From NCBI RefSeq assembly GCF_011751945.2, contig NZ_CP064951.1:558001-622000 (forward strand): 64,000 nucleotides of DNA, in the 5' to 3' direction. Position 1 is the first letter of the stretch. Each line of letters opens with the position of its first letter. Positions 48,093 through 55,160 of this stretch are shown piece by piece. Source of the DNA: Actinomyces sp. zg-332. Its GTDB lineage: Bacteria > Actinomycetota > Actinomycetes > Actinomycetales > Actinomycetaceae. The position numbers and the translations under genes are program-made. Below the pieces are notes generated by a model. That model was not told the DNA's origin, did no database searches, and saw only the letters and a list, made by a program, of their open reading frames with translations.

Positions 48093-48220
48093 ACCTTATG
48101 ATATACATTACAATGTTCAAATAAGGATCTTGAGTTTTTACTTGAGAAAGCCGTATTCGTCACTTTATAGTGACTGCGTTGTAGGACGCATTTAGAGCCC
48201 CGTATATGGGGTTCTATTCA
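48093..48220 (+). ncRNA. tracrRNA
   Basis: ACCTTATG (48093–48100) and TACATTAC (48104–48111) complement CATAAGGT and GTAATGTA of the crRNA repeat, then a bulge AATGT and TCAAAT (48117–48122) complement GTTTGA. The following AATAAGG matches the start of the SpCas9 nexus. Hairpins follow: GTCACT/AGTGAC (48160–48174), GCGT/ACGC (48176–48189), and AGAGCCCC/GGGGTTCT (48194–48215), which acts as terminator. The RNA would be about 125 nt, divergent from cas9. Boundaries are inferred. Confidence 0.88.
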
Positions 48221-48580
48221 TTTAAAGTAATATTTAGTTTTATTATAACTACTGTGTACTAGTCATTTTTGGGGATTTTATTTCTCTATTCTGACTATTT
48301 TTATTGTAAGTTAGTTATGTTGTTTACGCTTTTATTCACAAAATGTATAAGTAAGATTTGTAACTTTCCTAATAAGAAATATTTAATATATCTGCTAATA
48401 AATGTCAGTATTACTACTTGCTGAACGAGTTTTACTTTGTCAGAACTAAAAGCCGGTATTTTCTTTAGGCTAGACATAATTTTATTGGAATGATAAGAAT
48501 AGAATTTATACTATAACTTGGAGTAAAAAAATATCCAGAAAGTATAAGCCTAACTAAAAAAGTAAAGTACAATTAGTATT
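48221..48580. other. AT-rich region after tracrRNA
   Basis: No gene or repeat recognised in about 360 bases. Confidence 0.45.
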
Positions 48581-49093
48581 ATGATAGATAGTAAGATACC
48601 AACGTTTAAAGACTATTATACTCAAGTTTTTGAGTATGTAGAGAATTTAGAGTATAAAGGTACTTATTCGCCTAAGCCTATAGAATATGCTAGGGATTTT
48701 ATTTTGGGGTTCCTTGAAGATGATGACGAGGATGCAGAGTATGATGCGGCTTATCGTCTCACGGCTACTATTTTCCCTTATATGGTAGATGTTTATACTC
48801 AGTGTGGTGAGTTAGATGAAAATGGGCTTTTTGATGAGGATGATGAGGATATATTTTTCCCTCTTATTCTTCAAATGATGGTTTTACATGGACTGGGTTA
48901 TAGAATTAAGTATGCTATTGAGGACTTACAAACCTTGAAAGAAGTCCATTATTTTGTAGATGACATAGATAGAAAGCGTATAGATTTTCTTATCGAGCAG
49001 GGTTGTAGTTTTGATGGGGATATGGATTTTGAACCTGAATTTATTCGTTTTCGTCGCGACCAATATTTCGATGCGTGGAGAAACCTACCATAG
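48581..49093 (+). CDS. acidic protein of unknown function
   Basis: A 170-residue protein that I do not recognise. It is strongly acidic, with clusters such as EDDDEDAEYDA and ENGLFDEDDEDIFF, and has no signal peptide or membrane segment. It looks helical and globular in the middle (IFFPLILQMMVLHGLGYRIKYAI) and ends FDAWRNLP. The ATG has no strong ribosome site. It is monocistronic with its own terminator and lies just outside the tracrRNA. Nucleic-acid mimicry or an immunity-type role is possible but is only a guess based on charge and location. Confidence 0.75.
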   Translation: MIDSKIPTFKDYYTQVFEYVENLEYKGTYSPKPIEYARDFILGFLEDDDEDAEYDAAYRLTATIFPYMVDVYTQCGELDENGLFDEDDEDIFFPLILQMMVLHGLGYRIKYAIEDLQTLKEVHYFVDDIDRKRIDFLIEQGCSFDGDMDFEPEFIRFRRDQYFDAWRNLP

Positions 49094-49123
49094 CCGTATA
49101 GATAAATAATTTTTTTAGTTTTT

Positions 49124-49157
49124 AAGAGATACCTATTTTGGGTGTCTCTTTTTTTAT
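49124..49157 (+). terminator. terminator after the acidic protein gene
   Basis: AAGAGATACC (49124–49133) pairs with GGTGTCTCTT (49141–49150), followed by a T run. Confidence 0.9.
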
Positions 49158-49181
49158 TTAAACAAAGAGGTAAAAGTAAAC

Positions 49182-49422
49182 GTGAATGTTATAGATAACG
49201 TTAAAAATGATGATGTAGAAGATAGTAAGGTTGAAGAGCCTATAGAGTCTGAAAAGGTTGAAACTAAACATGTTGAGGAAGTCTCTAAAGCTAGGGAAAA
49301 AAGAGGGCAGTCGTGCGCAAACTTCTAAGGCTGACTGGTCGAACTTGACCATCATAGCTGAAAACATTGCAACAATAATCCCAATATCAAGAAGCAATGT
49401 TGAATGTAAGTATGTTATATAG
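49182..49422 (+). pseudogene. truncated, frameshifted gene fragment
   Basis: From GTG 49182, with AAAGAGG upstream, a frame encodes a charged peptide (VNVIDNVKNDDVEDSKVEEP...) and stops at 49328. Dropping one G at 49305–49307 continues it in another frame (GSRAQTSKADWSNLTIIAEN...) to 49422. The second frame runs out just inside the duplicated segment that begins at 49402, so the gene was probably cut by that rearrangement. The family is unknown; an acidic N-terminus followed by a hydrophobic stretch suggests a membrane protein. Confidence 0.55.
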
Positions 49423-49442
49423 GGTGGGTAGGGGTAAGAAAA

Positions 49443-49476
49443 AAAGTAGGACTTTCGTTTTTGAAAGTCCTACTTT
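49443..49476 (-). terminator. terminator after surface protein gene 1
   Basis: AAAGTAGGACTTTC (49443–49456) pairs perfectly with GAAAGTCCTACTTT (49463–49476), with T-rich sequence after it on the minus strand. Confidence 0.9.
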
Positions 49477-49530
49477 GTGGTTTTTAAAAACTATTTAGTT
49501 TTAAAAACTAACGCATTTAGTTATTTTTGC

Positions 49531-50633
49531 TTATTCACCTTTACGGCTTTTAGCAAACAAACCAACAAGCCCAGCAATAAGCCCACCAGTTAGAATACCA
49601 CCGTCAAGACCTGTCTGTGCAAGACCACCAGAAACACCACCACTTGTAGTAGCGTTTTCAACAGGTTTCACATCACCCTTAACAGTATTCATAGGAGCAG
49701 TTTCACCCTTAGGCATATCCTTCACATTTGAAGTATCAACAGCAGGATTGGATGGCTTTTCTTTACCAGATTCTTCCTTACCTTTGCCTTCTTTTTCAGC
49801 CTGTTCCTTAGCTAGCTTTTCTTTCTCAGCCTTTTCTTTTTCCTGTTGCTTTGTTAGCTTTTCTAGATTTGGTGCGTCAGGACCGCCATCCTGGTGAATA
49901 AGCTCACTGATAGAAACACCAGTATCTAGCTTTATTTCCTCTATAATAGAGTTAATTTCTTCAGGAGTAGAAGCTTTGGTGATTAGTTTTGCATAGCGAT
50001 TAAAAAGCTTAGTTTCAAATTCCTTATTAAGGTTCTCCATTTCCTTAATAAGTTCAGCCTTAGACCAACCCTTCCAAATCACATCATTATCACCATAAAC
50101 AGGCTTATCCTCCTTTGGTTTTTCAACATCAGCTGGCTTTTCCTCATCAGCAGGCTTTGCTTCTTCACCACCAGCAGGCTTTTCCTTATCTTCTTCAGCT
50201 GCTGGTTTGTTTGTGTCGGCTGCTGGTTTTTCCTCGTTGCCACCCTCTGGAGCTGCACCGCCTACGACAGCAACAGTATCGCCTTCATTTGGCTGTCCCT
50301 GATTACCTGCAGGAGCATTTTCGCCAGCAGGATTTTCTTCATTACCTACGGCTGGTTTTTCTTCATTACCGTCCTCTGGAGCGACTGGCTTTTCTTCATT
50401 ACCTACGGCTGGCTTTTCTTCGTTACCAGTTTCTGGGCCTGCTGGTTGTTCACCTGTTGGTTTTTCAGGTGATGTTTCCCCGGGAGCGTCGTTTGTTGCG
50501 TTACCTTCAGTTTCGTTTACTGCTGGGGGGTAGGTTCGTCTGCAAATGTGGCTATTCCACCACCAATCATCAAACCTGTGATTGCTAGAGGCGATGCTAC
50601 AATAGCCTGCTTCTTTATAGAAAACTTTTTCAT
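49531..50633 (-). CDS. sortase-anchored surface protein 1, phase OFF at a poly-C run
   Basis: The ATG at 50633 opens a signal peptide (MKKFSIKKQAIVASPLAITG...ATFADEPT). A run of six C follows, and the frame then stops within a few codons (TPQQ-stop). With seven C the frame stays open for 367 residues: Pro/Glu-rich repeats (NEEKPAV, GNEEKPA), a helical domain (KAELIKEMENLNKEF...YAKLITKASTPEEINSIIEEI) resembling albumin-binding GA modules, a charged KEKAEKEKLAKEQ region, then LAQTG, a hydrophobic segment and the tail KSRKGE. So it is a wall-anchored protein one base out of frame. Slippage of the C run could switch it on. The GA-module call is inference. Confidence 0.85.
50525..50530 (-). repeat. 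poly-C tract (6) in surface protein gene 1
   Basis: Six C on the coding strand, directly after the signal peptide. Four or seven would keep the long frame open. Confidence 0.8.
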
Positions 50634-50659
50634 ATTACGTTTTCTCTTTCTTTTATAAG

Positions 50660-50679
50660 TAGTCTTCATATGAAAACTA
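50660..50679. promoter_or_regulatory. palindrome upstream of surface gene 1
   Basis: TAGTCTTCATATGAAAACTA is a 20-bp near-perfect palindrome 27 nt before the start codon. It is kept unchanged in copy 2, which supports a role as operator or 5' hairpin. Confidence 0.5.
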
Positions 50680-50731
50680 TTTTTGTATTTATTTTTTAGA
50701 AAGCATACAGTAAATGTATTAAAACTATATG

Positions 50732-50833
50732 CGTTGGGTACCTTATGAAAACTGTGTTACTCTCAAGTTGTGACTGTCATCATTGCAAGTCACTGTACTT
50801 TGAGTATCTCACAAGGCAATGTTACTGCTAAAG
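50732..50833 (-). CRISPR. decayed CRISPR repeat–spacer–repeat unit A
   Basis: 50732–50768 matches the CRISPR repeat at about 26 of 36 positions with one insertion, keeping GTACCTTATGAAA and TTACTCTCAA. A 29-nt spacer-like piece follows (50769–50797), then a second repeat-like unit (50798–50833, about 21 of 36). On the minus strand the unit adjoining the spacer begins ACTTGAGAGTAA, which could still pair with the tracrRNA. The spacer-like piece contains a GTGACT/AGTCAC dyad. It sits about 100 nt upstream of the surface protein 1 start. Function is unknown. Confidence 0.75.
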
Positions 50834-51050
50834 GAAAAGTTTGTTAAATAAATAATATCAATTGTATAAATAATTAATAAAACTATTCAATTCTCTAATT
50901 GGAATACTTCTATCCTTATTTTGTGGTGTGAATACATTATGGAACTGTTAGATTATTTATAAATTATTAATACTATGAATTATTGCCTTTTATTGTTATG
51001 TATTAGGTAGTTTCTAGAGGGTAAATACTTTGTTTAGTTATTTTATGAGG
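50834..51050. other. unique AT-rich gap between the duplicated segments
   Basis: No gene or hairpin recognised. Confidence 0.4.
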
Positions 51051-51091
51051 GAATGTAAGTATGTTATATAGGGTGGGTAGGGGTAAGAAAA

Positions 51092-51125
51092 AAAGTAGGA
51101 CTTTCGTTTTTGAAAGTCCTACTTT
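51092..51125 (-). terminator. terminator after surface protein gene 2
   Basis: Same 14-bp stem as the copy 1 terminator (AAAGTAGGACTTTC with GAAAGTCCTACTTT). Confidence 0.9.
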
Positions 51126-51171
51126 GTGGTTTTTAAAAATATTTAGTTTATAACTAGCGTATTAGCTGTTT

Positions 51172-52607
51172 TTATTCTTCAGTCTTGAAGCGTTTTGCTG
51201 TCAAGCCAACTAGACCAGCAATTAGACCAACGGTGACAATGCCACCATCAAAACCTGTATCTGGTAGTGACTTTGATACAGAAGCTGGTTTGTTCTCACC
51301 CTTTGACAAATCCTTTATATCAGAAGTAACAACAGCTGGGTTTTCAGAAGGCTTGCCTTTGCCTTCTTTTTCAGCCTGTTCCTTAGCTAGCTTTTCCTTC
51401 TCAGCCTTTTCTTTATCTTCCTGTTTTGCTAGTTCACCCAAATCTGGTGCGTCAGGACCGCCGTCCTGATGAATAAGCTCGCTAATAATAACCCCTGTTT
51501 CTAGCTTAATTCTATCAACAATCTTCTGAATTTCTTCAGGAGTAGAAGCCTTAGCAATTAACTTAGCATACTGATTGAAACCTTTTGTTTCAAATTCCTT
51601 ATTAAGCTCTTCCATATCTTTAATAAGTTCAGCTTTAGACCAACCCATCCAAATTACATCATTATCACCATAAACAGGCTTATCTTCCTTTGGTTTTTCA
51701 GCATCAGCTGGTTTGTTTGTGTCGGCTGCTGGTTTATCGGCGTCTGGCTTTGGTTTTTCTTCGGCTGGCTTGTTTGTATCGGTGGCTGGCTTCTCTTCGC
51801 TACTTACTGCTGGTTTGTCAGCGTCTGGCTTTGGTTTTTCTTCGGCTGGCTTGTTTGTATCGGTGGCTGGCTTCTCTTCATTACTTACTGCCGGTTTGTC
51901 AGCTGCTGGCTTTTCTTTGTCTTCTTCAGTGGCTGGCTTTGGATTTTCCTCTGCAGGCTTTTCCTCATCCTTATTGCCTTCGCTAGCTTCTGGAGCTGCA
52001 CCGCCTACGACAGCAGCAGTATCGCCTTCATTTGGCTGTCCATGATCACCAGCAGGAGTTTCCTCTGCTGGCTTTTCCTCGTTACCTGTGGCTGGTTGTT
52101 CTTCGTTACCAGCTTCTGGACCTGCCGGTTTTTCTTCGTTAGTAACTTCGCCAGAACCGTCACCTGGTTGCTCTTCATTACCTACGGCTGGTTTTTCTTC
52201 ATTACTGCCCTCTGGAGTGGCTGGTTGCTCTTCATTGCCTACAGCTGGCTTTTCCTCGTTACTTGTGGCTGGTTGTTCTTCGTTACCAGCTTCTGGAGCT
52301 GCTGGTTTTTCTTCATTACTGCCCTCTGGAGCTGCTGGTTTTTCTTCATTACCGCCCTCTGGAGTGGCTGGCTGTTCATCATTACCAGCTTCTGGACCAG
52401 CTGGTTGTTCACCTGTTGGTTTTTCAGGTGATGTTTCCCCGGGAGCATCGTTTGTTGCGCTACCTTCAGTTTCGTTTACTACTGGTGGAGTTGCTGGGGG
52501 GGGGTAGGTTCATCGGCAAATGTGGCCATTCCACCACCAATCATCAAACCTGTGATTGCTAGAGGCAATGCTACAATAGCCTGCTTCTTTATAGAAAACT
52601 TTTTCAT
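51172..52607 (-). CDS. sortase-anchored surface protein 2, phase OFF at a poly-C run
   Basis: A paralogue of surface protein 1 with the same signal peptide from ATG 52607. Nine C follow the codons for ADEPT and lead to a stop about eight codons later; ten C (or seven) would keep a 478-residue frame open. That frame has many NEEKPA/NEEQPAT and KPAVS.EEKPATDTNKPAEEKPKPDADKPA-like Pro/Glu repeats (more than in copy 1), the helical GA-like domain (YAKLIAKASTPEEIQKIVDRI), a Lys/Glu helix, then LPDTG, a membrane segment and tail KRFKTEE. It is therefore a variable, wall-anchored protein, currently off by one base. Different repeat numbers between the copies show ongoing change. Confidence 0.87.
52496..52504 (-). 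repeat. poly-C tract (9) in surface protein gene 2
   Basis: Nine C on the coding strand, at the same site as the six-C run of copy 1. Both lengths are one short of an open frame. Confidence 0.85.
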
Positions 52608-52633
52608 ATTACGTTTTCTCTTTCTTTTATAAA

Positions 52634-52653
52634 TAGTCTTCATATGAAAACTA
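52634..52653. promoter_or_regulatory. palindrome upstream of surface gene 2
   Basis: Same 20-bp palindrome as at 50660–50679, 27 nt before the start codon. Confidence 0.5.
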
Positions 52654-52702
52654 TTTTTGTATTTATTTTTTAGAAAGCATACGATAATGGGGTATATAGT
52701 AT

Positions 52703-52804
52703 GCGTGAGTGTATTATGAAAATTACATTAACCTCAAGCTATGACCGGAATCATTGTAAGTCACTGTAGTTTGAGTATCTCACAAGGTCATATTACTTTT
52801 AAAT
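52703..52804 (-). CRISPR. decayed CRISPR repeat–spacer–repeat unit B
   Basis: 52703–52739 matches the CRISPR repeat at about 28 of 36 positions with one insertion, including TTATGAAA and TTACATTA. A 29-nt spacer-like piece (52740–52768) shares about 24 of 29 bases with that of unit A. The second repeat-like unit (52769–52804) matches at about 25 of 36 and begins GTTTGAGTA. Conservation between A and B shows that the unit was present before the duplication. It precedes surface protein 2 by about 96 nt. Confidence 0.78.
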
Positions 52805-53120
52805 ACAACTTTTATTAAATGGGATAATGTTATTTTATAAATTATTTATAAAATTGTTTCATTTAGAAAATAGAATACATCTACTTCTTATTTTAGGTTT
52901 ACCTACTTTGTAAAGTACAGTCCCTGGAGTTATAAATACCACAACTTCTCCTTTTTTCTATTGCAATACTTAGGTAATTCTAGATGTAATTACTTTAAAG
53001 TTAATTTTGAAAAGATATAGAAATAAAAAATGACATAAACAAAACAATCTATTAACGCGAGCTTGATGTTTATATAAAAAAGTAGTAACCTCTTAGATAG
53101 GTATTCAAACTATTATCTTG
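52805..53120. other. AT-rich region before the histidine leader
   Basis: No gene. A small dyad TTCAA/TTGAA lies just before the leader ribosome site. No clear promoter is identified, although one must lie here for the leader peptide. Confidence 0.4.
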
Positions 53121-53134
53121 AAAGGAGTGTTCTC

Positions 53135-53182
53135 ATGGCTAAAGTGATTATTTCTTCACTACATCATCGCCATCATGGATAG
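53135..53182 (+). CDS. histidine-rich leader peptide
   Basis: A 15-residue frame, MAKVIISSLHHRHHG, with four His codons in five positions near its end, preceded by a strong ribosome site AAAGGAG (53121–53127) 7 nt upstream. It is followed by competing hairpins and a T run, and then by an amino-acid ABC transporter. This is the design of a histidine attenuator: ribosomes stalled at His codons when His-tRNA is uncharged would prevent the terminator. The inferred link is that the transporter imports histidine. Confidence 0.8.
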   Translation: MAKVIISSLHHRHHG

Positions 53183-53252
53183 AGAACATTCACGATAATT
53201 GTTACACAGTTGTTGCGGATGTTCTCAGAAAATCCGTGATGGCTGTTTTTTT
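53169..53252 (+). terminator. histidine attenuator hairpins and terminator
   Basis: Alternative pairings are visible. GCCATCA (53169–53175, over the His codons) pairs with TGATGGC (53237–53243), just before seven T (53246–53252). GAGAACAT (53182–53189) pairs with ATGTTCTC (53219–53226). CGGAT (53216–53220) pairs with ATCCG (53232–53236). Some exclude others, as in a switch; the exact terminator and antiterminator forms need folding. Confidence 0.7.
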
Positions 53253-53486
53253 GTTTAACAAGTTATTCACATTCAAATAAGAGCCACATAGATTTTCAAA
53301 GCAGAAAAAGATAAGAATAGTGGTTATTTTCGTAAATATAACGCTAAAACTTCTAACAAGGCTAACTCAAATAATAGCTATAAATTATCAAAACTTACGA
53401 ATTAGAGAAATAGCTTTAGCAATAAATATACGTATGGAATCACAAATTATTAAACAAAACTTTAAAGACTAATATAAAGGCATGAA
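53253..53486. other. leader between attenuator and transporter
   Basis: About 230 untranslated bases. No further gene or hairpin was recognised. Confidence 0.4.
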
Positions 53487-55043
53487 ATGAAAATTTATAA
53501 ATCAAACACCAAAAATAAAACACTTTCTAAAGACCAATCAATCTGGAAAAATATTTTGCTAGTGGGAATCACTTTTTTACTTGTAAACGTTTTACTTTCC
53601 ACACCTGTTATAAAAGCTAATGCTCAAGTTGAAAACACTAATATAAAAGACACTATAGTTATTGGAATGGATATAGATTTTCCACCAATGGGATTTATCG
53701 ACTCTAATGGTAAGGTTAGTGGTTTCGACGTTGAACTAGCCAAAGAAGTATTCAAAAATCTAAATAAAAAAGTAAAATTCCAACCTATCAACTGGGATGC
53801 TAAAGAACTAGAGCTTAATTCCGGAAAAATTGATGCGATTTGGAACGGTCTTTCAAAAACAGCTGAACGTGAAAAAACTATGTTGCTAACTAAAGCATAT
53901 ATGCTCAACGATCAAGCAGTTATAGTTGCCAAAGATTCTCCTATAAAAAGAATCGCTGATTTAAAAGGTAAAAACGTAGATGTACAAAAAGGTTCTACCG
54001 GAGAAGAAGCTTTACAAGCTAATCCAATTTCTAAATCTCTAAATTCCATTGTTGCTTTAGATAATATGGTCAACTGTTTGAATGAAGTTGATACTAAGAA
54101 AGCTGACGCAACCGTTGTAGATACTAATATTGCTCAATACTATTTGACAAAGAATAACCTAGCTGGAAAATTTAGGATACTTGATGAAGCATTGGCTACC
54201 GAAGAATACGTTGTTGCCGTAAAAAAGAACAATACAGAGTTAAAAACAGCTATTGAAGAACAACTAGAAATACTAGCGAAGAACGGAGTCGGTGAAAAAA
54301 TTAGTAAAAAATGGTTTGGTGAAAACGTATTTGATAAAGTCGTCAAACAAGAAACAAAGTTAACAGAAAATACTGGCTCAAAGGTAAACAACAGTGTATT
54401 TGCTTTTGTAAACCCTTTGCTAAAAGGATTTGGAATATCCATGTCTCTTTTTGCAATAACTTTCTTCATCTCTATTCCATTAGGCTTTTTAGTATGCTTA
54501 ATTCGTAGAAGTAATACTCCAATATTAAAGTGGATAATTGACATTTACATCAACATAATGCGTGGCACACCTTTACTTCTACAACTATTCTTCGTGTTCT
54601 ACGGTCTGCCTTATTTACCTTACATTGGCGAATACATAACAGTTAGTGACAGATTTATAGCTGGAGCCTTGGCATTTATAATTAACTATAGTGCTTACTT
54701 TGCTGAAATATTTAGAGGAGGCTTCAACTCAATTCCTAGGGGACAATTTGAAGCTGCTCAAGTTTTAGGGTTTACTAAAGCACAAACTATGCGACAGATA
54801 GCCATTCCTCAACTAATGAAAGTGACTTTACCGTCTATAACTAATGAAGCTTTAACTCTTGTAAAAGATACAGCTTTAGTGTTTGCAATTGGTGTGACTG
54901 AACTACTAGCAGTTACCAAAAACATAGTTAATTCCACAGCAAATATATCAGCATATTTACTAGCTTTTGTTTTGTACTTAGGAATCAGCTACATTATTAC
55001 GTTCTTGTTCCGCAGGTTAGAAAAATACTATACCTTTGAGTAA
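53487..55043 (+). CDS. amino-acid ABC transporter, binding protein fused to permease
   Basis: A 518-residue fusion. Residues 1–46 hold a charged N-terminus and signal/membrane segment (ILLVGITFLLVNVLL). Residues about 52–285 are a family 3 solute-binding domain (IGMDIDFPPMGFIDSNGKVSGFDVELA). Residues about 305–515 are a permease domain of the polar amino-acid type with the EAA loop (GFNSIPRGQFEAAQVLGFTKAQTMRQI). This layout is known from GlnPQ-like systems. AAAGG lies 6 nt before the ATG at 53487. The ATPase gene follows after 117 nt. A His-rich leader upstream suggests histidine or a basic amino acid as substrate; this is inferred. Confidence 0.9.
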   Translation: MKIYKSNTKNKTLSKDQSIWKNILLVGITFLLVNVLLSTPVIKANAQVENTNIKDTIVIGMDIDFPPMGFIDSNGKVSGFDVELAKEVFKNLNKKVKFQPINWDAKELELNSGKIDAIWNGLSKTAEREKTMLLTKAYMLNDQAVIVAKDSPIKRIADLKGKNVDVQKGSTGEEALQANPISKSLNSIVALDNMVNCLNEVDTKKADATVVDTNIAQYYLTKNNLAGKFRILDEALATEEYVVAVKKNNTELKTAIEEQLEILAKNGVGEKISKKWFGENVFDKVVKQETKLTENTGSKVNNSVFAFVNPLLKGFGISMSLFAITFFISIPLGFLVCLIRRSNTPILKWIIDIYINIMRGTPLLLQLFFVFYGLPYLPYIGEYITVSDRFIAGALAFIINYSAYFAEIFRGGFNSIPRGQFEAAQVLGFTKAQTMRQIAIPQLMKVTLPSITNEALTLVKDTALVFAIGVTELLAVTKNIVNSTANISAYLLAFVLYLGISYIITFLFRRLEKYYTFE

Positions 55044-55160
55044 AACTTGGGAAAATGTGGGAAAACGTGAAAGCAGTAGAATAGATAGGTTTATCACTCC
55101 CTACGTAAAAATAAAATTTGGATAACTAAAATCGGACTTACATTACAGAAAGATAAAGAA

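Larger units (their letters stand above)
49402..50833. repeat. duplicated segment, copy 1
   Basis: This segment and 51051–52804 share the same left edge (GAATGTAAGTATGTTATATA), terminator, surface-protein gene, upstream palindrome and CRISPR-like element. The internal repeat part of the gene is longer in copy 2. Confidence 0.85.
51051..52804. repeat. duplicated segment, copy 2
   Basis: Second copy of the unit described at 49402–50833, head to tail with it. The copies are nearly identical around the terminator, the signal peptide and the palindrome and more diverged in the repeats and the CRISPR-like element. Confidence 0.85.

Noticed and set aside
50115-50588. 157-codon plus-strand frame
   Set aside because: Antisense of surface protein 1; Leu/Arg-rich low-complexity with no start signal.
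50732-50833. Reading unit A simply as a terminator or operator hairpin
   Set aside because: The dyad (TACTCTCAAG with CTTTGAGTA) is what repeat ends flanking a spacer produce, and similarity to the CRISPR repeat extends well beyond the dyad. A hairpin role in addition is not excluded.
51185-52507. Long plus-strand frames rich in Ser/Leu/Phe over the surface genes
   Set aside because: They are antisense shadows of the Pro/Glu repeats of the minus-strand genes, without ribosome sites.
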